From: an uncultured Lachnospiraceae bacterium
GTDB taxonomy: Bacteria; Bacillota; Clostridia; Lachnospirales; Lachnospiraceae
Length of the DNA: 64,000 nucleotides
NCBI GenBank assembly: GCA_948473115.1
Contig: CAOKWI010000003.1
Coordinates: forward strand, 44,239-108,238
Direction of reading: 5' to 3'
Both the position numbers and the translations under genes were made by a program. Of this stretch, positions 16,980 to 25,776 are shown piece by piece. A model generated the notes under the pieces. The model was not told the origin of the DNA. It saw nothing but the letters and a program-made list of their open reading frames with translations, and searched no databases. Each line of letters starts with the position of its first letter. The stretch's first letter is position 1.

Positions 16980-17114
16980 TCAGAAATCTGTCTGATCCGC
17001 CAGCGCAACGGTCAGCAGCACGATCATCAGGCAGACACAGGCTTCCATTGTGCCCGCCAATGCTTTTACCTTCCTTCTGTGCTCCCGGTGGCTTTTGTTC
17101 CGTTCCTTCCCCAC
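16980..17114 (-). CDS. Possible small single-pass membrane protein
   Basis: A frame of 44 codons from GTG 17114 encodes a basic N-terminus (VGKERNKSHREHRRKVKAL) and one hydrophobic segment (ACVCLMIVLLTVALA). Its stop overlaps a copy of the GTAACAGTTCAG repeat end at 16972-16983. The frame stays open a further 16 codons upstream without an ATG. It could be a decayed or truncated gene. The ribosome site is weak. Confidence 0.3.
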   Translation of the reverse strand: MGKERNKSHREHRRKVKALAGTMEACVCLMIVLLTVALADQTDF

Positions 17115-17199
17115 GAGACCTGTGCGGTTGCAATCCGATATCCTGCACAGGTGGAACTATTTTACTTCCTTACGATAAATGTCAATGATCCGATTCCTT

Positions 17200-18066
17200 T
17201 CAGGAGAAAACAGCCATTAACAGCGTCGCCGCCGTCATAAGGCAAAGCCCGATGAAAGCTTTCAAACTTAATTTCTCATGAAAGACAAGAAAAGAAAAAA
17301 GCACTGTCACAAGGATACTCATTTTATCAACCGGAACCACCACACTGACAATCCCGTTCTGTATCGCATAATAATAGCAGAGCCAGGATGCACCGGTGGC
17401 AAGACCCGACAGGGATATAAAACATAATTCCCGCCTGTCGATCCCTGCAATCCGCTTCTGTTTCCCCTTGGAAAAGACAATGCCCCATGCCATTAGGAGC
17501 ACCACAATGGTGCGCAGCGCCGTGCCGAGATTGGACTCCACCCCGGTGATGCCCACCTTCGCCAGGATGGAAGTCAGCGCCGCAAACACGGCGGAAAGGA
17601 GGGCATAAAACATCCATCCCCTCCTGATCTTCTTCCGCTCCTCCTGCTTTCTCTCCACCATCATGATGATTCCCACGGTAAGCAGCGCCGTACAGCCCAG
17701 CTTCACCGGAAGATGCCCCGTCTCCCCGAAACAGAGTATGGCAAGAAGCACGGAAAAAACCGTGCTTAACTTATCGATGGGAACCACCTTGTTCACATCT
17801 CCCATGGAAAGTGCCTTGAAATAGCAGATCCAGGACGCGCCGGTGGCAAAGCCCGACAGGATCAGGAACAGAAGAGACTTCGGCGCAATTTCCGCGATCT
17901 GGCTTTCAGAACCCACAACAAACACCATCACCCACGAAAAAAGCAGGACTACCACCGTCCGTATCGCCGTAGCCACATCCGAATCCGTCTTTTTAATGCC
18001 GCATTTCGCAAGGATAGAAGTCAGTCCCGCAAAAAAAGCCGATAAAACCGCCATAACCAGCCACAT
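17200..18066 (-). CDS. EamA-type drug/metabolite transporter
   Basis: The protein has 288 residues, starting at ATG 18066 after GGGAGG. Ten predicted membrane helices fall into two homologous EamA halves. Each half begins with an SAFFAGLTSILAKCGI-like block (second copy SAVFAALTSILAKVGI) and contains LSGxATGASWxCYxxA. This clear internal duplication is typical of DMT permeases with inward-facing repeats. It is likely an exporter or metabolite carrier in the cytoplasmic membrane. The substrate cannot be read from the sequence. Gaps on both sides suggest it is monocistronic. Confidence 0.92.
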   Translation of the reverse strand: MWLVMAVLSAFFAGLTSILAKCGIKKTDSDVATAIRTVVVLLFSWVMVFVVGSESQIAEIAPKSLLFLILSGFATGASWICYFKALSMGDVNKVVPIDKLSTVFSVLLAILCFGETGHLPVKLGCTALLTVGIIMMVERKQEERKKIRRGWMFYALLSAVFAALTSILAKVGITGVESNLGTALRTIVVLLMAWGIVFSKGKQKRIAGIDRRELCFISLSGLATGASWLCYYYAIQNGIVSVVVPVDKMSILVTVLFSFLVFHEKLSLKAFIGLCLMTAATLLMAVFS

Positions 18067-18226
18067 AATGACACCTCCCGGTACACTGTTATGTTAAACC
18101 TGCTCCTCAATCACGCATCGATACTTCTTCCTGCCAGTATCTTGACTGCCTTTCGCAGAGCATCCTGACTTCTCCTTCCGTCAATCCAAAAATGCGGATA
18201 CGGACAGATGCATTGCAGGACAACCA

Positions 18227-19903
18227 CTACATATCCGACACGCCCGCATCCTCCAGGATCTGATAAACCTCTTCCATAGATTCATAGCCCACAGCCCAAT
18301 AGCAGACCGAGTCCAGGAAAATATCCCCTTTCCCCGATAACGCGAAAGGATTGGACTCTATATCCGTGTCATGGAACCTGTCGATCAGGATAAAGACAGG
18401 TCCCTCCGGGACGGTATCCAGGTATTCCCTTTTCTGGAGCCACTCTCTGACCTCCAGATTATTGACATTCACTGAAATCATTTCTACCTTGCCGTCCGTC
18501 AGCTCCGTGATCGTGGAAGCACTCCAGTGGGACGCAAACCCCTGGGTATATCCGCTTTCTAAAATGGCATTCACCGCCTCTTCTATATTATGTTCGCCGT
18601 TCAGAGGAGCGTTATATTCATATAGGATGGCTCCCACAGCCGCCAGTGTCACCACACCGGCAAACACTCCGTACACCCACTGGCGTAAGACCGCCCAGTC
18701 AAACGATTCCGTATCCAGCTCGATCTGCACCATGGCCAGGATGACCGGAACCAGCGGGATCCAGTAATTGGAATGGTACCCCTGGAAATAGACGCTGGAA
18801 AATGCAAAAATACTGCCGCACACCAACAGTCCCGCAATCGCCGTCATCAGGATCAGCTTCTGCTGCAGATTCAGTGTACGGTATCGCATACACAGACGGA
18901 CCAGGCTGAATACGACCACCGCCGCAAAGGCGATCCCGCACAGGGAGGCAATGCCACCCAGTGTATACAGGTATACCTTGTCCTGATAACCAAACAGACT
19001 CAGCAGATCGGACCAGACTGCCAGAAGACTGTCTATCGTAAATATCTTATCAAATTGTACAAAATTGTAGAAGACAAAATCGTATTTCTGGGAAAGTACT
19101 TTATAATTGAACAGATACCCCGCTATATTAAAGCAGGTCGCAAAGATGACCCAGCCGGACAGCCGGATTGTCTCCCTGCACTGTGCCATGCATTCCCGGA
19201 CCGATCTCACTTTTTTCCGCCTGACCTCCAGCCAGAATACCAGCGCCATACCTACGAAAAGCGGGACAAATGTCATCATCGTCTGCCGGACGCCGTTTAA
19301 CCCACTGGCCACTGAGGAGAAAGCAAGCAGCCCCGCCAGCAGAAGCTTCTTCCACCGCTTATGCTTTTTCCATGCCAGGGAAGAGACCAGGCCAATGGCA
19401 AAGCAGGCGTATATGATATAGATCGCGTAACAGCCCGTAAATCCCACCTCATAGAAATACAGCCTGCCAAAAGGCCAGAGCATGGCTCCCGCAGTCCATA
19501 CTCCCATTCTCGGAAATCCCAGCGAATAGGACATATAGAGATACGCCAGGACAAAGACCAGCATGATGAGCGCAATCGTCAGGGTTCTCGCCAGATGCCA
19601 GTTATTCGGAAAGATCAACAGGGCAAGACGGAAAAACCACTGATAATGGAATACATGCAATTCCGTGGAATAAAACCAGTTGTGGGTTAGAATACTTTTT
19701 TCCTCATTCAACAGTTTAGCCAGAACCATCTGCGAGGAGATGTCTCCATCCACCAGCCATCTGCCCGGTACAAGCTGATACCATACCAATATCACATAAC
19801 CTGTCAGCAGCCACAGCCATGGTAAAACACGCCAAACATCTTTTCCCAGTTTTTTCCAGTCCAATTTTCTCCAATCCAGTTTCTTACCGTTCTGATTTTC
19901 CAT
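18227..19903 (-). CDS. Polytopic membrane protein (possible GT-C-like enzyme)
   Basis: The protein has 558 residues. I chose ATG 19903 because GAGGAGAGG lies just upstream. Upstream ATGs lack a site. A basic N-terminus with a repeated LDWRKLDWKK is followed by about eleven hydrophobic segments. A large extracytoplasmic loop with WLVDGDISSQMVLAKLLNEE lies after the first helix, and a soluble C-terminal domain of about 110 residues ends the protein. The topology, with an acidic residue in the first outer loop, is that of GT-C glycosyltransferases. I see no decisive family motif, so the function stays open. It is the last gene of the glycan locus, 278 bases beyond the GH3 stop. Confidence 0.65.
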   Translation of the reverse strand: MENQNGKKLDWRKLDWKKLGKDVWRVLPWLWLLTGYVILVWYQLVPGRWLVDGDISSQMVLAKLLNEEKSILTHNWFYSTELHVFHYQWFFRLALLIFPNNWHLARTLTIALIMLVFVLAYLYMSYSLGFPRMGVWTAGAMLWPFGRLYFYEVGFTGCYAIYIIYACFAIGLVSSLAWKKHKRWKKLLLAGLLAFSSVASGLNGVRQTMMTFVPLFVGMALVFWLEVRRKKVRSVRECMAQCRETIRLSGWVIFATCFNIAGYLFNYKVLSQKYDFVFYNFVQFDKIFTIDSLLAVWSDLLSLFGYQDKVYLYTLGGIASLCGIAFAAVVVFSLVRLCMRYRTLNLQQKLILMTAIAGLLVCGSIFAFSSVYFQGYHSNYWIPLVPVILAMVQIELDTESFDWAVLRQWVYGVFAGVVTLAAVGAILYEYNAPLNGEHNIEEAVNAILESGYTQGFASHWSASTITELTDGKVEMISVNVNNLEVREWLQKREYLDTVPEGPVFILIDRFHDTDIESNPFALSGKGDIFLDSVCYWAVGYESMEEVYQILEDAGVSDM

Positions 19904-20093
19904 CTGACCTCTCCTCATGAAAACTCGCAAACCCGCGCTTCCCGCGCTCCTTGCACGATTTTATCGGACGTTTGCCCGTCAATATTCATTATTCCATATT
20001 ACCAGCAACGGACGCTTTTCGCAAGGGAAAAAACAGACGGCCTGATCCGTCAAAGATCCGCCGCCTGTCCTGCGCTGATGAACCGTCATATCA

Positions 20094-20180
20094 TTCCGTG
20101 ACTGCCACGCACCGATAAACCATCCTACGATTCCGTGACCGTCACGCATGGACGAACCGTCACATTATCCCGCGACTGTT
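20094..20180. repeat. Imperfect tandem repeat behind the GH3 gene
   Basis: About 37-bp units beginning ATTCCGTGACTGCCACGCA, ATTCCGTGACCGTCACGCA and ATCCCGCGACTG follow each other directly after the GH3 stop codon. They are degenerate and non-coding. This is one of several minisatellites at gene ends in the window. Confidence 0.6.
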
Positions 20181-20181
20181 C

Positions 20182-22341
20182 CTACACCAAGACGATCCTC
20201 ATTGAGATACATTCTTTCCCGGTCAGCTCCCTGGTCCGCGCATCCGGCTGTCCAAAGCCTGCGCTGACAGTAAAGTGCGTTCCGTCCACCAGCCGCTCTC
20301 CCTCGTCATTTACCACCGTGAAGGCGTCCCTGGCAACAGGGATCTGCACCTGCTTTGTCTCCCCGGGCTGTAGGGAAACCCTGGCAAAGCCACAGAGCTT
20401 TGGCGCCGGTGTGGCATGGGCGGAATCCTCATCCCTGATGTAGACCTGCACCACCTCTTCCACAGCCTTCGCGCCCGTGTTGGATACGGTGGCTGTCAGG
20501 GCAAGAGGACTGCCGGACCGTAATTCCACGATCTGTCCTTCTCCCGCCTCCCTGTCCACGACAGTCCCGCAGCAGTCCACACGCTCCAGCGCCGCGTCGC
20601 CGTAGGTCAGGCCATACCCGAAGGGATAGAGGGGTGTCCCGGCAAAGTAACGGTAGGTTCTTCCCTTCATGGAATAATCCTGGAAGTCAGGCAGATCCGC
20701 CGTGTCACGGTAGAAGGTGACAGGCAGTTTGCCGGAGGGCGCCACGTCCCCGAACAGAATGTCCGCGATCACCCTTCCGCCCCTGGCGCCGGGATACCAT
20801 GCCTGCAGCACCGCGGCGCAGTGTTCATGGGCATATCTCAGGTCCATGGCGCTTCCGGTCATATTGACCAGTACCACAGGCCTTCCAACCTTCGTCACCG
20901 CCTCCAGCAGCCTTCTCTGGGATTCCGGAAGCAGCAGATCCGTCTTGTCTCCCGAGGCATCGCGGTTACTCGTATCTCCCTCTTCCCCTTCCAGGCTCTC
21001 GTCAAGTCCCACACAGAGGATGACCACATCGCTGTGTCTCGCCACTGCCACCGCCTCGCTGATCCGGTCCGGACCTGCGGACAGGTTTTCCACCTTTTCC
21101 CTGAACAGATGGCAGCCCTCGGAGTAATACACCCTGATCCCTTCTCCCGCGGCGTCCTGTATTCCCTCCAGGACAGTGATGTACCGGGAGGAGGTGCCGT
21201 GGTAATTTCCGATCAGCGCCGCCCGGCTGTTGGCATTGGGTCCCACCACGCCGATGGTCTTCACCCTGCTCCTGTCCAGGGGCAGGACGCCGGTATTCTT
21301 TAAAAGCACCACCGACTCCGCCGTCGTCCGGTCCGCCAGCAGCAGATGCTCCTTACACTCTATCTTCTCAAATCCGATCCGGTCAAACTCGGTGTCGTCG
21401 AACAGTCCCAGCAGGAACCTGGTGGTAAACAGTCTCTCCGCCGCCCGGGTAATGTCCTCCTCCGTAATCAGTCCCTGGCCGTAAGCCTTCATCAGATGCA
21501 GATATGTATTGCCGCAGTTCAGGTCACAGCCCGCTTTTAACGCCATGGCCGCGGACTCCTCCGCCGTATCCGTCACCATATGCTTTGTATGGAAATCACG
21601 GATGGCCCAGCAGTCGGACACAAAATGGCCTTCAAACTCCCACTTTCCTCTCAGGATCTCCCCGATCAGCGTGTCACTTCCGCAGCAGGGTTCCCCGTTT
21701 GTCCTGTTGTAGGCGCCCATGACGGATTCCACCCCGGCCTCCCTGACCAGCTTTTCAAAGGCCGGCAGATACGTTTCCCACATATCCTTCTTCGTGGCCT
21801 TCGCGTCAAATTCATGGCGTATTCCCTCCGGTCCGGAATGCACCGCGAAATGCTTCGCGCAGGCAGCCGCCTTCAAATACTCGCCGTCTCCCTGCAATCC
21901 CTCCACGAAGGCTTTCCCCAGTTCTCCCGTCAGATAGGGATCCTCGCCATAGGTCTCGTGCCCCCGGCCCCATCTGGGATCCCGGAAGATATTCACATTG
22001 GGAGACCAGAAGGTCAGACCTTTGTAAATATCCCTGTCCCCCTCCTTACTGTAGGCATTATACTTCGCCCTGCCTTCCGTGGCGACCACATCGCCCACCT
22101 GACCCACAAGTTCCGTGTCAAAGGTGGCGCCCATACCGATGGCCTGTGGAAACATGGTGGCCACACCGGCTCTCGCCACGCCGTGCAGTCCCTCATTCCA
22201 CCAGTTATAGGCGGGCACGCCCAGCCTCTCGATGGCCGGCGCGCCATAGCTCAGCTGTTCCGCTTTCTCCTCAAGGGTCATCTTGCCCACCAGTTCCCTG
22301 GCTCTGTCTCTGGCTTTCTTTCTGTCCATATCCATACCCAT
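20182..22341 (-). CDS. GH3 beta-xylosidase/beta-glucosidase
   Basis: The protein has 719 residues with no signal peptide, so it is cytoplasmic. The N-terminal GH3 barrel begins with KMTLEEKAEQLSYGAPAIERL and NWWNEGLHGVARAG. KHFAVHSGPEG and the nucleophile Asp in FVSDCWAIRDF follow. The middle alpha/beta sandwich has VVLLKNTGVLPLD and VVGPNANSR, and the C-terminus is a fibronectin-III-like domain. NExLHGVA and SDCxAI are seen in beta-xylosidase-like GH3 enzymes, which fits a xylan-derived oligosaccharide locus. Strong Shine-Dalgarno sequence is not obvious at the chosen ATG. The next ATGs three and five codons in are alternatives. Confidence 0.9.
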   Translation of the reverse strand: MGMDMDRKKARDRARELVGKMTLEEKAEQLSYGAPAIERLGVPAYNWWNEGLHGVARAGVATMFPQAIGMGATFDTELVGQVGDVVATEGRAKYNAYSKEGDRDIYKGLTFWSPNVNIFRDPRWGRGHETYGEDPYLTGELGKAFVEGLQGDGEYLKAAACAKHFAVHSGPEGIRHEFDAKATKKDMWETYLPAFEKLVREAGVESVMGAYNRTNGEPCCGSDTLIGEILRGKWEFEGHFVSDCWAIRDFHTKHMVTDTAEESAAMALKAGCDLNCGNTYLHLMKAYGQGLITEEDITRAAERLFTTRFLLGLFDDTEFDRIGFEKIECKEHLLLADRTTAESVVLLKNTGVLPLDRSRVKTIGVVGPNANSRAALIGNYHGTSSRYITVLEGIQDAAGEGIRVYYSEGCHLFREKVENLSAGPDRISEAVAVARHSDVVILCVGLDESLEGEEGDTSNRDASGDKTDLLLPESQRRLLEAVTKVGRPVVLVNMTGSAMDLRYAHEHCAAVLQAWYPGARGGRVIADILFGDVAPSGKLPVTFYRDTADLPDFQDYSMKGRTYRYFAGTPLYPFGYGLTYGDAALERVDCCGTVVDREAGEGQIVELRSGSPLALTATVSNTGAKAVEEVVQVYIRDEDSAHATPAPKLCGFARVSLQPGETKQVQIPVARDAFTVVNDEGERLVDGTHFTVSAGFGQPDARTRELTGKECISMRIVLV

Positions 22342-22488
22342 CCGCGTGTTGCGACACGCACTCAGTCCAATCAGTTGAATACGCTTTTTTATCCAACCTT
22401 TCTATTACAATACTGCCACTATGTTCCATTCTATTTACTATATCACATACAGGTATCTATTTCCTATCAGTTAGTGCTAATTTTGCTG

Positions 22489-25400
22489 TCATTTTTTGCG
22501 GGAGCAGTAAGATTCCTCCGGTCCCAGGTAGCTTTCCGGAAGCTGTCTGTCAACGGGACAGATCCTGATGCGCTCCAGCACCACCCCCGCTTCCATGGCG
22601 CCCACGGACAGCCGCTGTACGCCCTCCTCCAGATCAAAGGAGACGGATGCACTCCTGATCTGATCCAGCACGCCCCTGCACCAGTCTTCATCCCTGTGGT
22701 CTCCCGCGCGGAATCCTTCTCCCACCAGCTCCGCCGTCCTGGTGCCTGCGCCTTCCACAGAGACCAGGAGCCTGAGCGCCTTCCCCTGCTCGGGGGAATT
22801 GGTGGGAGCCGCCAGAAGCTCTACCCGGTAACAGCCCTTTCTCTCCACCAGAAACTGATAGGTCAGACGCGGCCGCTGTCCGGCCGCTGCCGGACTCTGT
22901 GCAAAACTCTCTTCCTTCAGGGAATTCCCCGGTTCCCGGCCAGACTTTTGTAAAGACGCGGTCTCCCCGAAGGACGCCGTGACCGGAAATACCTTCATGC
23001 CGCTGCCATAGATCCCGTAGTCCTCCAGCAGCCTGAACCCGGCTTCCCCTGCCGTCTCCTGCCCTGTGAAATGTCTCGCGTCCATGACCACCACATCGTC
23101 CCTGGGCAGAAAAGTCATGGGCGGCAGTTCTTCCGTATCCACCCTCCGGGCGGAGATCTCCACCGCCACAGTGGTGTCCCCGTCCGTGACGAGAAGCCTC
23201 TCTTTTGAAATCCCCCGGGGGAGCTTCTGTCTCAGGCAGCAAAGCTCCACTTCCCTCTGCGCCTGTCCGCTCTCTCCCGCAAGCTCCACCGCCACAGCAT
23301 CCCCGTCGGCCATATCCTCAGGCCAGGTCTCCTGAGCCTGCTTCTTCCCCTCCCCGTCAGATATCCTGATCTCCAGCCATTCCGGCAGCTTCCCCGAGGC
23401 AGGCACCACACGGCAGCACAGGGTTCCCCTGCCGTCGTTTGCCAGCTCCAGCGCCACACTGTCACAGCCGGCGCTGAGGAAATCGTCCACCCGGATCACA
23501 TCGGGCTCGCCATAATTTTTATAGTGGACCGCCTCCCCGTCCTTCCGGGAGACACTGAGTCTGGGGTACGGGAGGGGCGTCACCCTGCAGATCACAGGAT
23601 ATCTGCAGCCATCCTCATTCCACTTGACAAATCCGATATGCCGTTCCAGCTGCATACCGCTCCACTTACCGCCTTCAAAGCCTTTGAATTCCTCCGCAAG
23701 AGCCAGATCCCTGGCAATACATTCCTCCGCCAGCTTCCCGTACTCATTGGCGATGACGCGTCTCTGCTCCCCATAGTGATTGTTTTTCCCCGCGTACAAA
23801 TGGAGTTTCATCAGGTTCATGCCTGCCATGAGCGGATAATGGACCATACTGTAATATCCCTTTCTCCCGCTCTCATCCAGCTCTTCCAGGACCTCGCGGG
23901 ATGCCTGCTCCACATCCAGGACCCTTCTCAGAATCCGGTCGGCCTCCAGATAGTGGCAGGGATGATACGTATGTTCATTCAATGCCTCCGGCCTGCGCAG
24001 GGACAGCAGATCGATATATTCCGTGTAGATCTCCGCAATTTTCCCCCCAAGGCCGCCCTTCACCGCCTCCGCTGTTCCTGATGCACCGGGGCTTTCCGCT
24101 TCCTGAACGGCCTCCCCATTTTCCGACACGCCGGGGCTTCCCGACAGTCCAAAGTTTTCTGACGCCCACTTCCCCGTAAACTCCGCCGCGCTGCGGAAGT
24201 TGGCCGATCCCCACTTTTCATAGTCATAGGCCAGATTCATAAAGTATGTGAGCGGAACCTCATGGAACTTGATATCTCCCACATTGACGATCCACAGCCT
24301 GCGTATCCCGTATTCATACGCCATACACATCTGCTCCCATGTCTTTGAAAAGGGCGTGGAGTCAATCCACTCATGGGAGACGGGTCCGCCGTGGTAATCA
24401 AAATGATAGTACATTCCGAAGCCGCCCCTGTGATTCCGGATCTCCTCTGTGGGAAGCGTCCTCATATGTCCGAAGTTATCTTCGCAGAGCATACAGATCA
24501 CGTCCTCCAGTTCCTCCCAGTCCTTCAGCCCGGGAACGGTTCCGTCCCCGTAAAAATAGGCTTCCACCTCCTTGTACAGTGCCAGCATCTGGGGAACCTT
24601 CGACAGATCCTCATTGACATGCCTGCGGATCAGCTGTCTCTGCTTCTGAATGATTCTTTTCAGCAGCGCAACATTCTCCGCCACAGTGGCATCGTCCCCA
24701 AGCATGGAAGTATCCCTCTCCCCGCGCATGCCGATGGTGATCACATTCTCATATTTCCCGCTTCTTTTCAGAGCGTCCTCCCAGTAACGCAGCAGCCCCT
24801 GTTCATTGGTATAGAAATTCCATTCGTTGCCGTATGGGCTTTCCTCTCCCCTGACCTGATCCCACTCCTCGCTGGCCCGCAGACAGGGCTCATGATGGGA
24901 GTAACCCATGATCACGCCATAGAGATCCGCCAGTTCCTCATTGGCAGCGCCGGGCCCGTCCAGGGGGAAGGAAGCCGTCCACATGGCGGGCCAGAGATAA
25001 TTTCCCTTCATGCGCAGCAGAAATTCGAAGACATGCTGATACGCCTCCGCGTTGAAGCCTCCGAAATGCTCCGTAACCCATGTGCCAAAGCAGGGCCACT
25101 CATCATTGATAAAGAACCCCCTGTAATATACGCTTGGCTCCTTTGACACCGTACAGATATCCTCTCTGACCACAGGCCGCTCCCAACGTCTCGGCGCGGA
25201 GTCGCCCCAGTATACCAGCGGCGTGACGCCCAGATACTCCGACAGGGCAAACATCCCATAGATCGTTCCCCTCTTATCGCTGCCGCAGATCACAAGCGCC
25301 TGCTTCACTCCGGGGAAGGGATCCCGCTCCATAAAGATCTGATACACTTCACGTTTTCCCCTGATCCCGGACAGGCGGTGGGCAAACCGATCCAGCAGGG

Positions 25401-25737
25401 AACTCCTGCCCAGTGTCGCGCAGAAAATCACTGTCTCCGCGGTGCTGCCTCCCGGATTTCCGGCAAAGCCCTCCGCCTCCGCGGCGCAGTCTCCCGGATT
25501 TCCGGCAAAGCCCTCCGCCTCCGCGGCGCTGCCTCCCGGATTTCCGGCAAAGCCCTCCGCCTCCGCGGCGCTGCCCTCCCGACCCAGTTCCTTCTCCGTG
25601 ATCACCCGGGGCCTGCGCCCCGTGACCAGCTCCAGGTCCGACGCCACCGCCTCGCCGATCCGGCGCACTCCCCCGTAGGCGCATTCCTCTATGAGAAGCG
25701 GCGCAATCCCGCTGTTGCTCACCAATGATAATTCCAT
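22489..25737 (-). CDS. GH115 alpha-glucuronidase
   Basis: The protein has 1082 residues from ATG 25737 (GGAGG spaced nine bases). GH115 hallmarks include IYGMFALSEYLGVTPLVYWGD, the FINDEWPCFGTWVTEHFGGFN block, a GNYLWPAMW segment and IGMRGERDTSM. A catalytic-barrel region with YYHFDYHGGP follows. The C-terminal beta-rich modules are typical of the family's full length. GH115 removes (4-O-methyl)glucuronic acid from xylan, including from internal residues. No signal peptide is seen, so substrates are imported. A 14-residue segment (SAAEAEGFAGNPGG type) is repeated three times in the N-terminal domain. It lies 151 bases before the GH3 gene. Confidence 0.9.
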   Translation of the reverse strand: MELSLVSNSGIAPLLIEECAYGGVRRIGEAVASDLELVTGRRPRVITEKELGREGSAAEAEGFAGNPGGSAAEAEGFAGNPGDCAAEAEGFAGNPGGSTAETVIFCATLGRSSLLDRFAHRLSGIRGKREVYQIFMERDPFPGVKQALVICGSDKRGTIYGMFALSEYLGVTPLVYWGDSAPRRWERPVVREDICTVSKEPSVYYRGFFINDEWPCFGTWVTEHFGGFNAEAYQHVFEFLLRMKGNYLWPAMWTASFPLDGPGAANEELADLYGVIMGYSHHEPCLRASEEWDQVRGEESPYGNEWNFYTNEQGLLRYWEDALKRSGKYENVITIGMRGERDTSMLGDDATVAENVALLKRIIQKQRQLIRRHVNEDLSKVPQMLALYKEVEAYFYGDGTVPGLKDWEELEDVICMLCEDNFGHMRTLPTEEIRNHRGGFGMYYHFDYHGGPVSHEWIDSTPFSKTWEQMCMAYEYGIRRLWIVNVGDIKFHEVPLTYFMNLAYDYEKWGSANFRSAAEFTGKWASENFGLSGSPGVSENGEAVQEAESPGASGTAEAVKGGLGGKIAEIYTEYIDLLSLRRPEALNEHTYHPCHYLEADRILRRVLDVEQASREVLEELDESGRKGYYSMVHYPLMAGMNLMKLHLYAGKNNHYGEQRRVIANEYGKLAEECIARDLALAEEFKGFEGGKWSGMQLERHIGFVKWNEDGCRYPVICRVTPLPYPRLSVSRKDGEAVHYKNYGEPDVIRVDDFLSAGCDSVALELANDGRGTLCCRVVPASGKLPEWLEIRISDGEGKKQAQETWPEDMADGDAVAVELAGESGQAQREVELCCLRQKLPRGISKERLLVTDGDTTVAVEISARRVDTEELPPMTFLPRDDVVVMDARHFTGQETAGEAGFRLLEDYGIYGSGMKVFPVTASFGETASLQKSGREPGNSLKEESFAQSPAAAGQRPRLTYQFLVERKGCYRVELLAAPTNSPEQGKALRLLVSVEGAGTRTAELVGEGFRAGDHRDEDWCRGVLDQIRSASVSFDLEEGVQRLSVGAMEAGVVLERIRICPVDRQLPESYLGPEESYCSRKK
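25451..25576. repeat. In-frame 42-bp tandem repeat inside GH115
   Basis: Three near-identical 42-bp units start at 25451, 25493 and 25535. Each encodes 14 residues, SAAEAEGFAGNPGG or SAAEAEGFAGNPGD, inserted between the first beta-alpha unit of the N-terminal domain and STAETVIFCATLG. The length is a multiple of three, so copy-number change would keep the frame. Confidence 0.95.
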
Positions 25738-25776
25738 GTCACGTCCTCCTTCAAAGCCTCCCGAGCCACTGACTGA

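Noticed and set aside
25349..25728. Several long overlapping open frames in all readings of the GH115 repeat
   Set aside because: They result from GC-rich 42-bp repetition; only the GH115 frame continues into conserved domains.
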